A stretch of DNA of 64,000 nt from a bacterium (GCA_030427205.1 JAUHXC010000001.1:496001-560000), one strand, 5' to 3'. Shown: positions 9,601 through 17,067, counted from the stretch's first letter. Numbers and translations are program-made. The notes: a model not told the origin generated them from the sequence alone.

Positions 9601-10355
9601 TGCGCCCGCCGCCCGAAGCCGCCGGCCTCGACGCCCGGCTCGAGACCCGCATCCGCGCGCAGCGGCAGCGGGTCGAGCGCGAGCCCGACGACGATCGCGC
9701 CCGGCTGCAGCTGGGCCAGCTGCTGATGCGCGCCGAGCACTATGTGCAGGCGATCGACGTCTTCATGACCGGGCTGTCGGGCTCCATCGACCAGCGCTAC
9801 GTCAAGCTGATCGGGCTGGCGATCGAGGGCCTGGCCCAGCACGGCCCGCGCCGCGGCGCCGATCGCCTGCTGCGCATCGTGCTCTGCGGCCGGCTGGGCC
9901 GGGTGGGGCTGGTGCAGCTGCTCGAGCTGCTGGGCCCCGAGCGGGTGACCGGCACCGTGCGCCTCATCGCCCACGAGGGCCTGGCCGAGATCGAGCTGGT
10001 CGACGGCGAGCTGGCCGGCGCGACCAACGCCAATACCGCGCGCCTCGGCGACCTGATGCGGGCCTCGTCGATCATGACCTCCGAGCAGATCGAAGCCCTC
10101 GTCGCCCGGCAATACGCCCGCGACCCGTGGCTGCCCCTGGGCCGGCTGGCGGTCGAGGCGGGCCTGCTCGAGCCCGATCAGATGCGCGGGCTGCTGCAGA
10201 AGCAGGTGCGGCTGGCGCTGCTCGAAGCGGGGCGCTGGCGTCAGGCCCACTTCGTCGTCGAGCTGGGGCAGAATACCGGGCTCAAGCTGCACCGCGACCT
10301 GGATACCCACGGCATCCTGCGCGACCTGCGGCGCATGGTCGGTCGCGGGCGATAG
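6609..10355 (+). CDS. TPR protein with disordered linker and two DUF4388/PATAN-like domains
   Basis: 1,248 residues, cytoplasmic by prediction (no signal or membrane helix). Residues about 20-270 are tetratricopeptide repeats (for example HLELGRIALRLGEFEDARVAL). Residues about 290-860 are a Pro/Ala/Glu/Ser-rich low-complexity linker with Gly-Ser and Arg-Arg-Ser runs, probably disordered. Two DUF4388-like modules follow: about 865-975 (LSGAVGLNAPQGQAEVQFRAGRLTGA region) and about 1115-1245 (VTGTVRLIAHEGLAEIELVDGELAGA region), separated by a further TPR stretch near 1010-1080. DUF4388 occurs in delta-proteobacterial signalling proteins, often with receivers. GGAG sits eight bases before the ATG. 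A scaffold or signalling adaptor role is likely; the partner is unknown. Confidence 0.85.
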   Translation: MSRPIHSGAARWRTERRPSETDSLLVDAHAHLERGHRDRARRVVKETLLTEMSLPEGLEVGRLLNLLDETQAAVDLFHTLLRQARHAVDQATVRAALLMVLERYDEAVEPLRFLVDHRPDAAEAHLRLAQCFLRSGRDAPALAAVRRARQVAPDWPDMHLELGRIALRLGEFEDARVALYRAWRIDPDDRRSTLAIAALWMRARKPAEALPLYEHALETHGDSAQVLVEAGLAYARSERVDDARGCLERLEARHPRRRDAARRLSAAIDEAIALEDSIVELDEDDLVSVDGSLPAGFESLVPVPGKERRLGDVTTGEVEAALGTLDLDISMDDFGSYESYDEPGPIPPPLDAVPSTGPIPPPLGPSAAEEPADESADESAEKPAAEPPAAEQRAHAPSGPAPRRAPVAPADDEDDTPTFERFPLAPPPAAVPPPPLDPGDSVERAFAELVFDDGGVELSPPVRLGADAPIEPTAEPAEPPAAALLAPPVDPDPSSDDMPRLQADIPAAATASVDLEDSFDDESEALSSPGGARAPAPAFALLGPPPAKRRQTGPLPLDNPLPPLMAFGSLSGDLSVANLDEPDPPFESPTQALPPRRRSRRSTGSLPLLAPRPSSAPPARPPEARRRRSSAPPPSNHPGASSLGGPPSSVPPSSMPPSHGPSGSVGGSVGGSAAGSVGGSMGDRGVGRSRRSRHPSGAHRRFDAPPGSGPTGPLPSLPQRQPFAEMTVGQGLTHRGEPGSTPGGSGRSRRGDRARPRTSPGGPMPTPQAGAWGAAPRTDPLLTTSDALQRWRPPTAEKAAEPTPPPEPAASRDGAPGQRLGGRASPSLRSQTALIAGSHAVFWLPRVLRFMEGGHLSGAVGLNAPQGQAEVQFRAGRLTGASASNRPTLAQVLQHPQRLSPNQRGALGDLTWGAQDGESLLDRLVETGLFEAPNVNATVIDQVFATVSEVLRWGVGWFTMVAHADPPSRTGRTVKLPLAALLSGVEDDREGASAAAGLRPPPEAAGLDARLETRIRAQRQRVEREPDDDRARLQLGQLLMRAEHYVQAIDVFMTGLSGSIDQRYVKLIGLAIEGLAQHGPRRGADRLLRIVLCGRLGRVGLVQLLELLGPERVTGTVRLIAHEGLAEIELVDGELAGATNANTARLGDLMRASSIMTSEQIEALVARQYARDPWLPLGRLAVEAGLLEPDQMRGLLQKQVRLALLEAGRWRQAHFVVELGQNTGLKLHRDLDTHGILRDLRRMVGRGR

Positions 10356-10365
10356 CCGCCCGCCC

Positions 10366-11148
10366 TCAGGTCAAGGCGCCGACGATCGTCAGGATGGCCC
10401 CCGCGATCAGCCCGATGCCGCTGGCGATGCCGGTCCACTGCGCGGTGCCCTTGGCGCTGCCGATGAGCTCGTCGCGGGTCTGGCGCGACAGGGCGAAGAT
10501 CGGCCCGCCGCGGCCCATGGCCAGGGTGCCGCCCTTGTCGCTGACCTTGCCCACCACGGTGAACTGCCCGTCCACCGGCACGATGTGCTCCTCGTACTCG
10601 TAGCCCAGGGTGCGCCGCCGGCCGCCGGGGGCCGAGACGGTCATCGAGAAGCGGCCGAAGCCGATGTTGAGCCCGCCCTGCTGCGGCTCGAAGCGGTCGA
10701 CGGTCTCGATCTTCGCGTCCCAGTCGAGCCCGTCGGCCTGCACCGGCAGGGTGCCCGAGGCGTCGACGAGCGCGAAGCCGGTGCCCTCCGACTGGGTCGA
10801 CATGGTCTCGGTGCCGCGCCGGGTCTCCAGGCGGCGGTTGCCGTTGCTGTCCTCGCGCTCGTAGTCCTCTTCGTAGCGCCGCTTGACGCTCATCGAATAG
10901 TAGAGGCACGGCCGGCCGCTGAGCGGGGCGACCAGCGGGCTGTCGCAGCGCACGGTGCCGGTCAGCGCCGCCATCTCTTCGAAGCCGCCGCCGCCGAGCT
11001 CGCCGGCCACCGCCCGCGCCGTATTGGTCAGCTCGCCGATGGTCGACTGCTTCGCGGTCAGCAGGTGGCCGATCTTGCGCCGCTGCACCACGTGGATGAT
11101 GGCGAAGACCACGGTCAGGACGAGCAGGATGACGCCGGCGACGAGCAT
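10366..11148 (-). CDS. GIDE-domain membrane protein (E3 ubiquitin ligase-like fold)
   Basis: 260 residues from the ATG at 11148 (GGGGG five bases upstream). An N-terminal membrane helix (1-18) and a hydrophobic C-terminal helix (about 236-258) flank a soluble region with GTVRCDSPLVAPLSGRPCLYYS and FALVDASGTLPVQADG. This is the pattern of the GIDE/MULAN domain first named in mitochondrial E3 ligases and also found in bacteria and archaea. No RING finger is present, so ubiquitin ligase activity is not expected. Convergent with the TPR gene, with only ten bases between the stops. A good sigma70-type promoter lies at 11177-11205. Domain call is by recognition; function unknown. Confidence 0.72.
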   Translation of the reverse strand: MLVAGVILLVLTVVFAIIHVVQRRKIGHLLTAKQSTIGELTNTARAVAGELGGGGFEEMAALTGTVRCDSPLVAPLSGRPCLYYSMSVKRRYEEDYEREDSNGNRRLETRRGTETMSTQSEGTGFALVDASGTLPVQADGLDWDAKIETVDRFEPQQGGLNIGFGRFSMTVSAPGGRRRTLGYEYEEHIVPVDGQFTVVGKVSDKGGTLAMGRGGPIFALSRQTRDELIGSAKGTAQWTGIASGIGLIAGAILTIVGALT

Positions 11149-11176
11149 GGGGACCCCCGGATGCCTGGGATGTCCC

Positions 11177-11205
11177 GTTATAGCGAGCCATCGGCCAGCC
11201 GCCAA
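11177..11205 (-). promoter_or_regulatory. Sigma70-type promoter for the GIDE-domain gene
   Basis: Minus strand TTGGCG, 17-base spacer, TATAAC, one of the best -35/-10 matches in the window. The predicted start is near 11170, about 22 bases before the ATG at 11148. Confidence 0.6.
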
Positions 11206-11238
11206 CTCCGGCCGTCATCGACGGCGCGCTCGGCGCGA

Positions 11239-12969
11239 TCAGAGCGCGACCAGGTAATCCACCGTCAGCCGGGCGCCGGGCGGCGGCGGCTCGGCCAGGC
11301 GCAGGGTCCACGCGCTCGCGCAGCGCGGGTCGTAGCCCACCGAGAACTGCTCGGCGGTCAGCGCGGTGGGCGGCTGCAGCGTGGCGCAGCGGCGCTCGTC
11401 GAGGCACGACAGGCTCACCCGGGCCTCGCCGGCGTGCACCACCGGCTTGTCGAGGCAGAAGCGCACCAGCGACCGCCCGATGCAGCCCGACAAGGCCTCG
11501 AGCGGCTGCACCAGGTCGCCCTCGCACAGGCTGGTGCCCTCGGCGACGCAGTCGAGGCCCAGCGCACCGATGGTCTCGGCGAGCTGCAGGTAACGCTCGC
11601 CGGTGTCGGCGCCGCCGGTCTGCGTCTGGCAGGCGGCGACGATCGAGCCCTGGCAGACCCCGCCGGGGCAGCAGGCGTCGCTCGGGCCCTCGGCGGCGAG
11701 CCGCTCGGCGCTGCAGGCCGGATCGGCGCCGGGCGGCTCGAAGGTCACCGGGAAGCCGTCGGAGGTATAGACCCGCTCGCCGACGATCGCCGCGACGAGC
11801 AGCTGGTCGGCGGGCTCGGCCTTCAGCCGGCCGAGGAAGCGCACGTAGTCACCCACCGGGGTCATCACCTCGTCCTCCCAGACGCACGACGAGTAGTCGT
11901 TGCCCTGCACGTCGCAGCGCGCCGCGGCGCACTCGCCCGGCGAGAGGTCGCCACACTCGCGGCGCAGGCAGTCGGCCGCGCCCAGGCCACCGCAGCCGGC
12001 GCGGTCGCCGAAGGCGTCGGGCACCCCGTCGCCGTCGTTATCGGTCAGGCCGGGATCGCGGCAGATGATGCGGTTGGTCAGCGCCCGGTTGTCGGCGGGC
12101 GTCGAGCAGTCGTCCTCGTCGCTGACGATGACCACCGTCAGCAGCGCGTCGGGGCGCAGGAACTCGGGCTCGGGGCCCTCGCCGGCGCAGCTGGGGTCGT
12201 AGCCCGCGGCGGTGCAGCACTTGCCGAAGCGCGCGCCGTTGGGGCCATCGCACGACAGCGCCCGGCGCATCGCCTCGAGCCCCTTCTCCTCGGCCGACCC
12301 GCCGGCGCCGCGCCAGGCGAGGCAGCGGAAGCGCCGCTCGAGGTCGGCCCGCACGCAGGCGGTGGCCTCGGCCGCGGGCAGGCCGACGCAGTCGCGGCCC
12401 ACGTTGCCGTCGGGGCCGGTGGCCAACACCGGGTCGTCGAGCACGTCGCTGCAATCGCCGGCGGGCGGCTGAAAGTCACCGGTGCAGCCGAGGCTGCCGC
12501 CCTCGGGCACATGGGACAAGAACGCGCCGTCGCTGGCCCCGACGTCGGTGGTGGTCACCGCGATGCGCAGGTCGGCCCCGCTGCCGAGGTCTTCGAAGAA
12601 GAAGTCCGCCAGCCGCTCGAAGTTGGCCACCAGCGCGGCCTGCTCCTGGCACATCGTGCCGCTGTTGTCGATGACGAACAGCAGGTCGATCGCGGTGCGC
12701 GCCGGCAGGTCGATGGTCTCGCGCATCGCCGCCTGCACCGCCTGCTCGAGCTCGACGAGCGGGTGCTCGTTGCAGCCCGTCAGCGACCCGGCGAGCAGCG
12801 GCACGGCGAGCAGCAGCAGCCCCGGCAGCCGGCGACATACGAGCGCCGGCGGCGGCTCGCGGGGCACCGGGCTGAGCCCGGGGTCGGGCGGACGCGCGTC
12901 GGGGCGAGCGGCTTGGCGCAGGGCCCGGCCGGGGGCCGGGGCGGACGACGCGGGGATCGACGCGGTCAT
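11239..12969 (-). CDS. Lipoprotein with von Willebrand factor A-like domain
   Basis: 576 residues from the ATG at 12969, which has AGGAG seven bases upstream. A charged, Pro-rich N region of about 45 residues precedes a hydrophobic stretch ending in LAGSLTGC, a lipobox, so the mature protein is probably a lipoprotein. The mature part opens with AIDLLFVIDNSGTMCQEQ, a MIDAS-type motif (DxSxT variant) of vWA domains. About 30 Cys in the remainder suggest disulfide bonding. A short DNDGDGVPDAFGD segment resembles a calcium-binding type 3 repeat. Similar long vWA-like lipoproteins are common in Myxococcota, where their role is unknown. The long N region is unusual for a signal peptide, so the true start could be further downstream, but no better-placed start was seen. 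Confidence 0.75.
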   Translation of the reverse strand: MTASIPASSAPAPGRALRQAARPDARPPDPGLSPVPREPPPALVCRRLPGLLLLAVPLLAGSLTGCNEHPLVELEQAVQAAMRETIDLPARTAIDLLFVIDNSGTMCQEQAALVANFERLADFFFEDLGSGADLRIAVTTTDVGASDGAFLSHVPEGGSLGCTGDFQPPAGDCSDVLDDPVLATGPDGNVGRDCVGLPAAEATACVRADLERRFRCLAWRGAGGSAEEKGLEAMRRALSCDGPNGARFGKCCTAAGYDPSCAGEGPEPEFLRPDALLTVVIVSDEDDCSTPADNRALTNRIICRDPGLTDNDGDGVPDAFGDRAGCGGLGAADCLRRECGDLSPGECAAARCDVQGNDYSSCVWEDEVMTPVGDYVRFLGRLKAEPADQLLVAAIVGERVYTSDGFPVTFEPPGADPACSAERLAAEGPSDACCPGGVCQGSIVAACQTQTGGADTGERYLQLAETIGALGLDCVAEGTSLCEGDLVQPLEALSGCIGRSLVRFCLDKPVVHAGEARVSLSCLDERRCATLQPPTALTAEQFSVGYDPRCASAWTLRLAEPPPPGARLTVDYLVAL

Positions 12970-13456
12970 GGGAGGGCTCCTGTCGATGGAGGAATATGAG
13001 GAGTGCGTGTGTGCTCCAGGGTAGGTGTCGGGCGGAGCGGCGGGCAGTGCACCGGCGGGCGGGGGTGGCGGGTGCAGATCGCTGCACCCCCCGGCGGACG
13101 CACGGGCGGCGTCGACGGCGGCCCTCCGTGCCATGACATCGGGACTCGCTCGCGCCGCGTGCGAATTCCCGAGCATATGCCGAAGCAGGTCGAGCGCGCA
13201 GCGCGAGACGCGAAGGGCGAAGGCCTGAGCACGCGAGCGAGAGCGAGCCGCCGAGCGCAGCGAAGGCATCCGGGCCGGCCCGGACGGGTCGGAGGAAGAG
13301 CGCAGCGGTGAGCCGCAGGCGAACCCGAGCATCGACCGGAGATCCCGCCCCGGCGCAGCCGGGGTGCCGTAGTCGAGCACGGCAAACGGGATTGATCTAT
13401 CGGGCGGATTGCTCTATTTGGGGGTGCAATCGCATCCCAGTCGACGAGGCGCGCCC
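12970..13456. other. 487-bp intergenic region rich in inverted repeats
   Basis: Between the vWA lipoprotein (minus) and a small secreted protein (plus). Seen directly: a perfect 8-bp stem with ATCG loop at 13070-13089, a 16-bp palindrome at 13269-13284, a 7-bp GC stem with GCA loop at 13348-13364 and, immediately after it, a 6-bp stem at 13365-13384. Bases 13185-13345 are purine-rich on the plus strand, made of GCGAG/GCGCAG-like words, and contain no credible reading frame. A sigma70-type promoter for the plus-strand gene is at 13392-13419. A structured non-coding RNA or a chromosomal protein-binding region are both possible. Confidence 0.45.
13392..13419 (+). promoter_or_regulatory. Sigma70-type promoter for the small exported protein gene
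   Basis: TTGATC, 16-base spacer, CTATTT in an AT-richer patch. The predicted start is near 13426, about 30 bases before the ATG at 13457. Confidence 0.45.
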
Positions 13457-13828
13457 ATGAAGCCTGGAATCAAAGCCCTGCTGGTGGTCTTCGGCACCAT
13501 CGGCTTCTTCCTGATCCCGGTGGTCGGCCCGGCGGCGAGCACCGCCGGCAACTGGCTGGTGCAGCGCGCGCTGGGGGTCGACGACGAGTCGGCGGTCATG
13601 GATCGCAAGCTGCCGACCTACGAGGCGACGCCCGCGCTGAAGACGGCGCTGGAGTGCTGCACCGCCAAGTGCGACCTCGACTGGAACTGGCATCAGGACC
13701 GCTGCACCCTCGACTCCCGGGCGTCCTCGGCCTGCTTCGAGGCCTGCGGTGACATCGAGAAGCCCGAGATCGCCCCGATCATCGAGATCCCCAAGGAGAC
13801 GAAGTACTACTACGGCAAGCCCGAGTAG
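13457..13828 (+). CDS. Small exported or membrane-anchored Cys-containing protein
   Basis: 123 residues from the ATG at 13457 (GAGG seven bases upstream). MKPGIKALLVVF begins an N-terminal hydrophobic segment (about 5-28) that could be a signal peptide or an anchor. The rest has Cys pairs in ECCTAKC and a later CTL...CFEAC pattern, five to six Cys in all, which fits an extracytoplasmic disulfide-bonded domain. The protein ends in KETKYYYGKPE. No family was recognised. It is a single-gene unit with its own promoter. Confidence 0.65.
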   Translation: MKPGIKALLVVFGTIGFFLIPVVGPAASTAGNWLVQRALGVDDESAVMDRKLPTYEATPALKTALECCTAKCDLDWNWHQDRCTLDSRASSACFEACGDIEKPEIAPIIEIPKETKYYYGKPE

Positions 13829-13845
13829 CGCGCCTCCCGCCCGGC

Positions 13846-13859
13846 CCGGCGCACGCCGG
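13846..13859. terminator. GC hairpin between convergent genes
   Basis: CCGGCG-CA-CGCCGG, a perfect 6-bp stem lying between the stops of the small exported protein and the DUF420 gene. No T-tract follows on either strand, so terminator function is only suggested by position. Confidence 0.3.
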
Positions 13860-13897
13860 CCGGCACCTGCCCGACCCGACCCGACCCGCTCCGCCGC

Positions 13898-14443
13898 TCA
13901 GGTGTAGAGCATCAGGTAGATCACCACGCCGGTCACCGAGACGTAGAGCCACAGCGGCCAGGTGACCTTCGCGATCTTGCGATGCTTCTTCCGCTGGTCG
14001 CGCCACCCGCGATACAGCGTCGTCAGCGAGAGCGGCACGATCGCCGCCGCGAGCACGATGTGGCTCAAGAGGATCGTGAGGTAGACCCCGCGATACTCGC
14101 CCGCGTAGGCCTTGGGGGCCTCTTTGAACCAGTGGTAGATCACGTAGCTGACGAGGAACCCGCCGGACACCGCGAACGCGCTCAGCATCACCCGGCGGTG
14201 GGCCTCGAGGCGCCCGCTCTTGGCCAGAAACCCGCCGATCAACAGCAGCAGCGTCGCCGCGCCGTTGAGGCTGGCGTTGACCGTGGGCAGCATCGAGACG
14301 TCGATCGCCCCGCGCATGCCCTCGGGGCGCGGCCCCAGGATCAAGAAGGCCACCGCGCCGGCGAGCAGCACCGAGACGATGAGGATGATGCGCATCCAGA
14401 ACCCCTCGCGGGGGTCGTGATTCGGGGCGTGGGCGTCGTCCAT
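13898..14443 (-). CDS. DUF420 family membrane protein
   Basis: 181 residues from the ATG at 14443 (GAGAGAGG seven bases upstream). Five membrane helices are visible, with conserved features LPTVNASLNGAATLLLLIGG, AHRRVMLSAF and YHWFKEAP, typical of DUF420 (YozB-like). His residues in the helices (HRRVM, YHW, SHIV) are conserved in the family, which is often found near cytochrome oxidase assembly genes and is suspected to bind heme or copper. No oxidase genes are nearby here. It is divergent from marR, and TATCGT at 14471-14476 could be its -10 box. Confidence 0.85.
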   Translation of the reverse strand: MDDAHAPNHDPREGFWMRIILIVSVLLAGAVAFLILGPRPEGMRGAIDVSMLPTVNASLNGAATLLLLIGGFLAKSGRLEAHRRVMLSAFAVSGGFLVSYVIYHWFKEAPKAYAGEYRGVYLTILLSHIVLAAAIVPLSLTTLYRGWRDQRKKHRKIAKVTWPLWLYVSVTGVVIYLMLYT

Positions 14444-14552
14444 CGGAGCACCTCTCTCGTTTCGCGCAGGACGATACCCGAGCCGGTCGGCGGTCGCGAG
14501 GGGCCCCGCGGCGGGCCGCGACCGGCGCCGTCGACGCATGGGTTCATCGCGC

Positions 14553-14581
14553 TTGATCCCGACGGGGCCCGACCATATAGT
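14553..14581 (+). promoter_or_regulatory. Sigma70-type promoter of marR
   Basis: TTGATC, exactly 17 bases, TATAGT. The predicted start is near 14588, so the palindromic operators at 14580-14610 cover the start site and would block transcription when bound. This placement also argues for the TTG translation start at 14631 rather than an ATG at 14538, which lies upstream of the promoter. Confidence 0.6.
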
Positions 14582-14610
14582 TGCTGACGCAATCAGTTGC
14601 CGAGGCAACC
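14580..14610 (+). promoter_or_regulatory. Predicted MarR autoregulatory operators
   Basis: AGTTGCCGAGGCAACC at 14595-14610 matches the GGTTGCC-N2-GGCAACC sites in front of the next gene at 15 of 16 positions. A degenerate copy, GTTGC-TGAC-GCAAT, at 14580-14593 overlaps the -10 box. Both are centred on the predicted transcription start of marR. Confidence 0.6.
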
Positions 14611-14630
14611 AGCTGTGGGAGCGAAGCGCC

Positions 14631-15083
14631 TTGAACGGTGAGAGACCCATCCGCATCGACGACTCGATCGTCTATCGCCTGTGGCGCGCGGCCCGGGCTC
14701 AGCGGCGGCACTTCCTGCGGCTCGCGGCGCGCCACGGCATCGACCTGACCCCCGAGCAGTGGTTCGTGCTCAACAAGCTGCGCCAGGAGGACGGGCGCAA
14801 CCCGAGCGCGCTCGCCGACGCCATCTTCGCCGACCGGCCCAACATCACCCGGCTGCTGCGCGGGCTGGAGCGCAAGGGCCTCGTGGCCCGCCGACCCGAC
14901 CCCGATGACGGCCGCCGTCAGCGCATGCACATCACGGTCGAGGGGGTCGCGCTGCACGATCGCTTCGCGGCGATCGTGCCCCAGACCCGCGCCGCGGTCT
15001 TCGCCGGCATCGACGACGACTTGATGGACGCGCTGCACCGCGGGCTCGCCCGGCTCGAGGCCAACCTGAACGACGACAGTTGA
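14631..15083 (+). CDS. MarR-family transcriptional regulator
   Basis: 150 residues from a TTG at 14631 with GGGAG nine bases upstream. A winged-helix core runs from LTPEQWFVLNKL through the recognition helix DRPNITRLLRGLERKGLV to the wing RRPDPDDGRRQRMHITVEG, followed by a dimerisation helix at the C terminus. MarR proteins bind inverted repeats as dimers and are released by small ligands or oxidation. There is no Cys in the core, so a ligand rather than redox sensing is more likely. Operators of one type lie over its own promoter and as three copies before the next gene. If the longer frame from 14538 were used, 31 residues would be added and the operators would be coding. Confidence 0.88.
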   Translation: MNGERPIRIDDSIVYRLWRAARAQRRHFLRLAARHGIDLTPEQWFVLNKLRQEDGRNPSALADAIFADRPNITRLLRGLERKGLVARRPDPDDGRRQRMHITVEGVALHDRFAAIVPQTRAAVFAGIDDDLMDALHRGLARLEANLNDDS

Positions 15084-15124
15084 CCGCGGCGGCGGGGCGC
15101 GTATCGCCGCGCCGTCGCCCCACC

Positions 15125-15198
15125 GGTTGCCTCGGCAACCACCATGACTCGATGGTTGCCTCGGCAACCACCACGACCGAATGGTTGCCGAGGCAACC
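15125..15198 (+). promoter_or_regulatory. Array of three 16-bp palindromic operators (29-bp period)
   Basis: GGTTGCCTCGGCAACC at 15125-15140 and 15154-15169, and GGTTGCCGAGGCAACC at 15183-15198, starting exactly 29 bases apart. The 13-base spacers are similar to each other (ACCA-type starts, GAT/AAT ends). The last site ends 15 bases before the start codon of the NTF2-like gene. A possible promoter, TTGACC (15080-15085), 16 bases, TATCGC (15102-15107), lies just upstream, so bound repressor would sit in the transcribed leader. Confidence 0.75.
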
Positions 15199-15213
15199 GA
15201 TCAGGAGGACCCC

Positions 15214-15636
15214 ATGCCCGTGATGATGCTCTTGAGCGTGCTGCTCGGCGCGCCGACCGCCGCCGCCGACGACGCCGCCGTGCGCGCCCAGGTGACCGCG
15301 TTCGCCGCGGCGGGCGACGCCCGCGACCTGCCCGCCCTCGAGGGGCTGCTGCACCCCGACTTCCGGGTGGCCTTCACCGTGAAAGGCAAGCCGGGCCTGA
15401 CCCTGATGAGCCGGGCGCAATACGTGGGCGCCGCCAAGGCCGGCAAGATCGGCGGCGATCGCCGGACGCTGACCATCCACCGGGTGCGGGTGAGCGGTGA
15501 TCTGGCGCAGGTTGAGGGGCGGCTCGCCGGCGCGCGCGCCGACTTCGACGGCACCTGGACCCTCGTGCGCACCGAGGCCGGCTGGCGCCTGCTGCAGGAC
15601 GCGGTGGTCTTCGCCCCCCGGCCGAGCGGGGGCTGA
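15214..15636 (+). CDS. Exported NTF2-like (SnoaL/DUF4440-type) protein
   Basis: 140 residues from the ATG at 15214, with AGGAGG five bases upstream. MPVMMLLSVLLGAPTAAADD is a signal peptide with a likely cut after TAAA. The mature part follows the NTF2-like plan: a helical start (VRAQVTAFAAAGDARDLPALEGLLHPDFRVAF), then alternating strands ending in GTWTLVRTEAGWRLLQDAVVF. Such domains bind small ligands or act as enzymes in a cone-shaped fold. The three operators immediately upstream make it the main predicted MarR target, so it may handle the MarR ligand. Function otherwise unknown. Confidence 0.75.
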   Translation: MPVMMLLSVLLGAPTAAADDAAVRAQVTAFAAAGDARDLPALEGLLHPDFRVAFTVKGKPGLTLMSRAQYVGAAKAGKIGGDRRTLTIHRVRVSGDLAQVEGRLAGARADFDGTWTLVRTEAGWRLLQDAVVFAPRPSGG

Positions 15637-15657
15637 GCGGGCGAGGCCGGGAGCGGG

Positions 15658-17067
15658 TCAGACCAGGGGCAGGTCGAGCGGGCCGGTGGAGTCGTCGCCG
15701 AACTCTTGCAGGTCGTCGACGCCACACAGCCGGGCCAGGCTGATGAAGAGATTGGCCACCGAGGGCCCCGTCTGGCGGTCGCCGGGGTAGCGCACGTACT
15801 GCCCGCCGGCCAGCTGCCCGCCGGCGCGGCCCAGCAGCAGGATCGGCATGTCGAAGTGGCTGTGGGAGTTGCCGTCTTCGATCTCGCTCGACAGGAAGAT
15901 GACCGAGTTCTCCAGCGCCGTGCGCCCGTCGGGCTCGTCGATGGCCTGCAGCCGCTCGCACAGCCAGGCCACCTGCTGCATCTCCCAGATGTTGATCGTC
16001 TCGAGCTTGGCGTGGTTGACCGGGTTGCCCTGATGGTGGCTGAGCTGGTGATGCCCCTCGGCGATGTCGAGCCAGGGGAAGGGCCGGTTGCTGCCGCCGT
16101 TGCCCAGCATGAAGGTCACCACCGGCGTCAGGTCGCACTCGATGGCGGTGACCGTCAGCTGCAGCATCTGCTGGATGGTATCGCGGAAGTCCTCGGGGCG
16201 CTCCGGGCGCACGCCGGGGTCACACGCCTGCTGCTCGGACAGATCCATCTGCCGCTCCAGCTCGCGCAGGCCGGCGAGGTACTCGTCGATCTTGAGCTTG
16301 TCGCGCGCGCCCAGCTTGCCCTTGAGCCGCTGGGTATCCTGGCGCACGTAGTCGAGGATGCTGCGCCGATACAGGGCTTTCTTGGCGACCACGTCCGGGG
16401 GCAGCCCGTCGGCGTTGGTGCCGAAGAGGCGGTTGAAGACCGAGCGCGGGTTGGTCTCCTTGGCCGCGGGGGTATTCTCGTCGATCCACGAGATGTTGCG
16501 GCTGTAGGCGCAGCTGTAGCCCGAGTCGCAGCCGCCGGCGTTGCCGCCGCCCTCGGCGCCGAGCACCAGCGACGGGAAGCGGTGCCCCTGGCCGACCCGG
16601 TTGGCGATGACCTGGTCGATGCTGATGCCGTTGCTGATGTCGGCCCCGTCGGTCTTGTAGCAGTGGGCCGCGGTGATGAACGAGCCGGTGCCCGCCGCGT
16701 GGTCGCCGGGCCCGTCGGGGCGCGCGGGGCGGTTGTGCACCCCGCCGATGAGCGTCATCTGGTCGCGCCAGGGGGCCATCGGCGCCAATATGGGCGTCAT
16801 CTCGAAGTCGGGGCCCAGCGTCTGCGGGTCCCACGAGGGCATGTGGATGCCACAGGGCACGTAGAACGCGATGAAGCGGCTGCGCGGGCGCGCGGGCATG
16901 CCGCCCTGGGCCCGGGCGAACGACGGGATCATCGCGTCGAGCAGCGGCAGCCCGAGGGCCAGCCCCGATCCGCGCAGGAAGGTGCGCCGGTCGAGCGGGG
17001 CCCGGAAGATCCCCGGGGCGCGGCCGCCGCTCCAGTCGAAGCGGCTCTTGCGGGTCTTGCGGGCCAT
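15658..17067 (-). CDS. DUF1552 family exported protein
   Basis: 469 residues from the ATG at 17067 (GAGGA six bases upstream). A basic N region with RRTFLRGSGLALGLPLLDA is a Tat-type signal peptide. The body matches DUF1552: RFIAFYVPCGIHMPSW, FEMTPILAPM, TLIGGVHN, VFNRLFG and a C-terminal EIEDGNSHSHFDMPILLLG segment. These proteins resemble sulfatase/alkaline phosphatase-type hydrolases (DUF1501 relatives) and are almost always encoded with a DUF1592 protein, as here. The start shares one base with the DUF1592 stop (TGATG), so the pair is coupled. Function not established in the family. Confidence 0.9.
   Translation of the reverse strand: MARKTRKSRFDWSGGRAPGIFRAPLDRRTFLRGSGLALGLPLLDAMIPSFARAQGGMPARPRSRFIAFYVPCGIHMPSWDPQTLGPDFEMTPILAPMAPWRDQMTLIGGVHNRPARPDGPGDHAAGTGSFITAAHCYKTDGADISNGISIDQVIANRVGQGHRFPSLVLGAEGGGNAGGCDSGYSCAYSRNISWIDENTPAAKETNPRSVFNRLFGTNADGLPPDVVAKKALYRRSILDYVRQDTQRLKGKLGARDKLKIDEYLAGLRELERQMDLSEQQACDPGVRPERPEDFRDTIQQMLQLTVTAIECDLTPVVTFMLGNGGSNRPFPWLDIAEGHHQLSHHQGNPVNHAKLETINIWEMQQVAWLCERLQAIDEPDGRTALENSVIFLSSEIEDGNSHSHFDMPILLLGRAGGQLAGGQYVRYPGDRQTGPSVANLFISLARLCGVDDLQEFGDDSTGPLDLPLV

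Noticed and set aside
14538..14630. ATG at 14538 as the marR start
   Set aside because: It lies upstream of a good promoter (14553-14581) and would make the operator coding. The added 31 residues are unlike MarR N termini.
15125..15198. Regular direct repeats that could be read as a mini CRISPR array
   Set aside because: Repeats are 16-bp palindromes with similar 13-base spacers and no cas genes. The fourth copy at the marR promoter fits operators.
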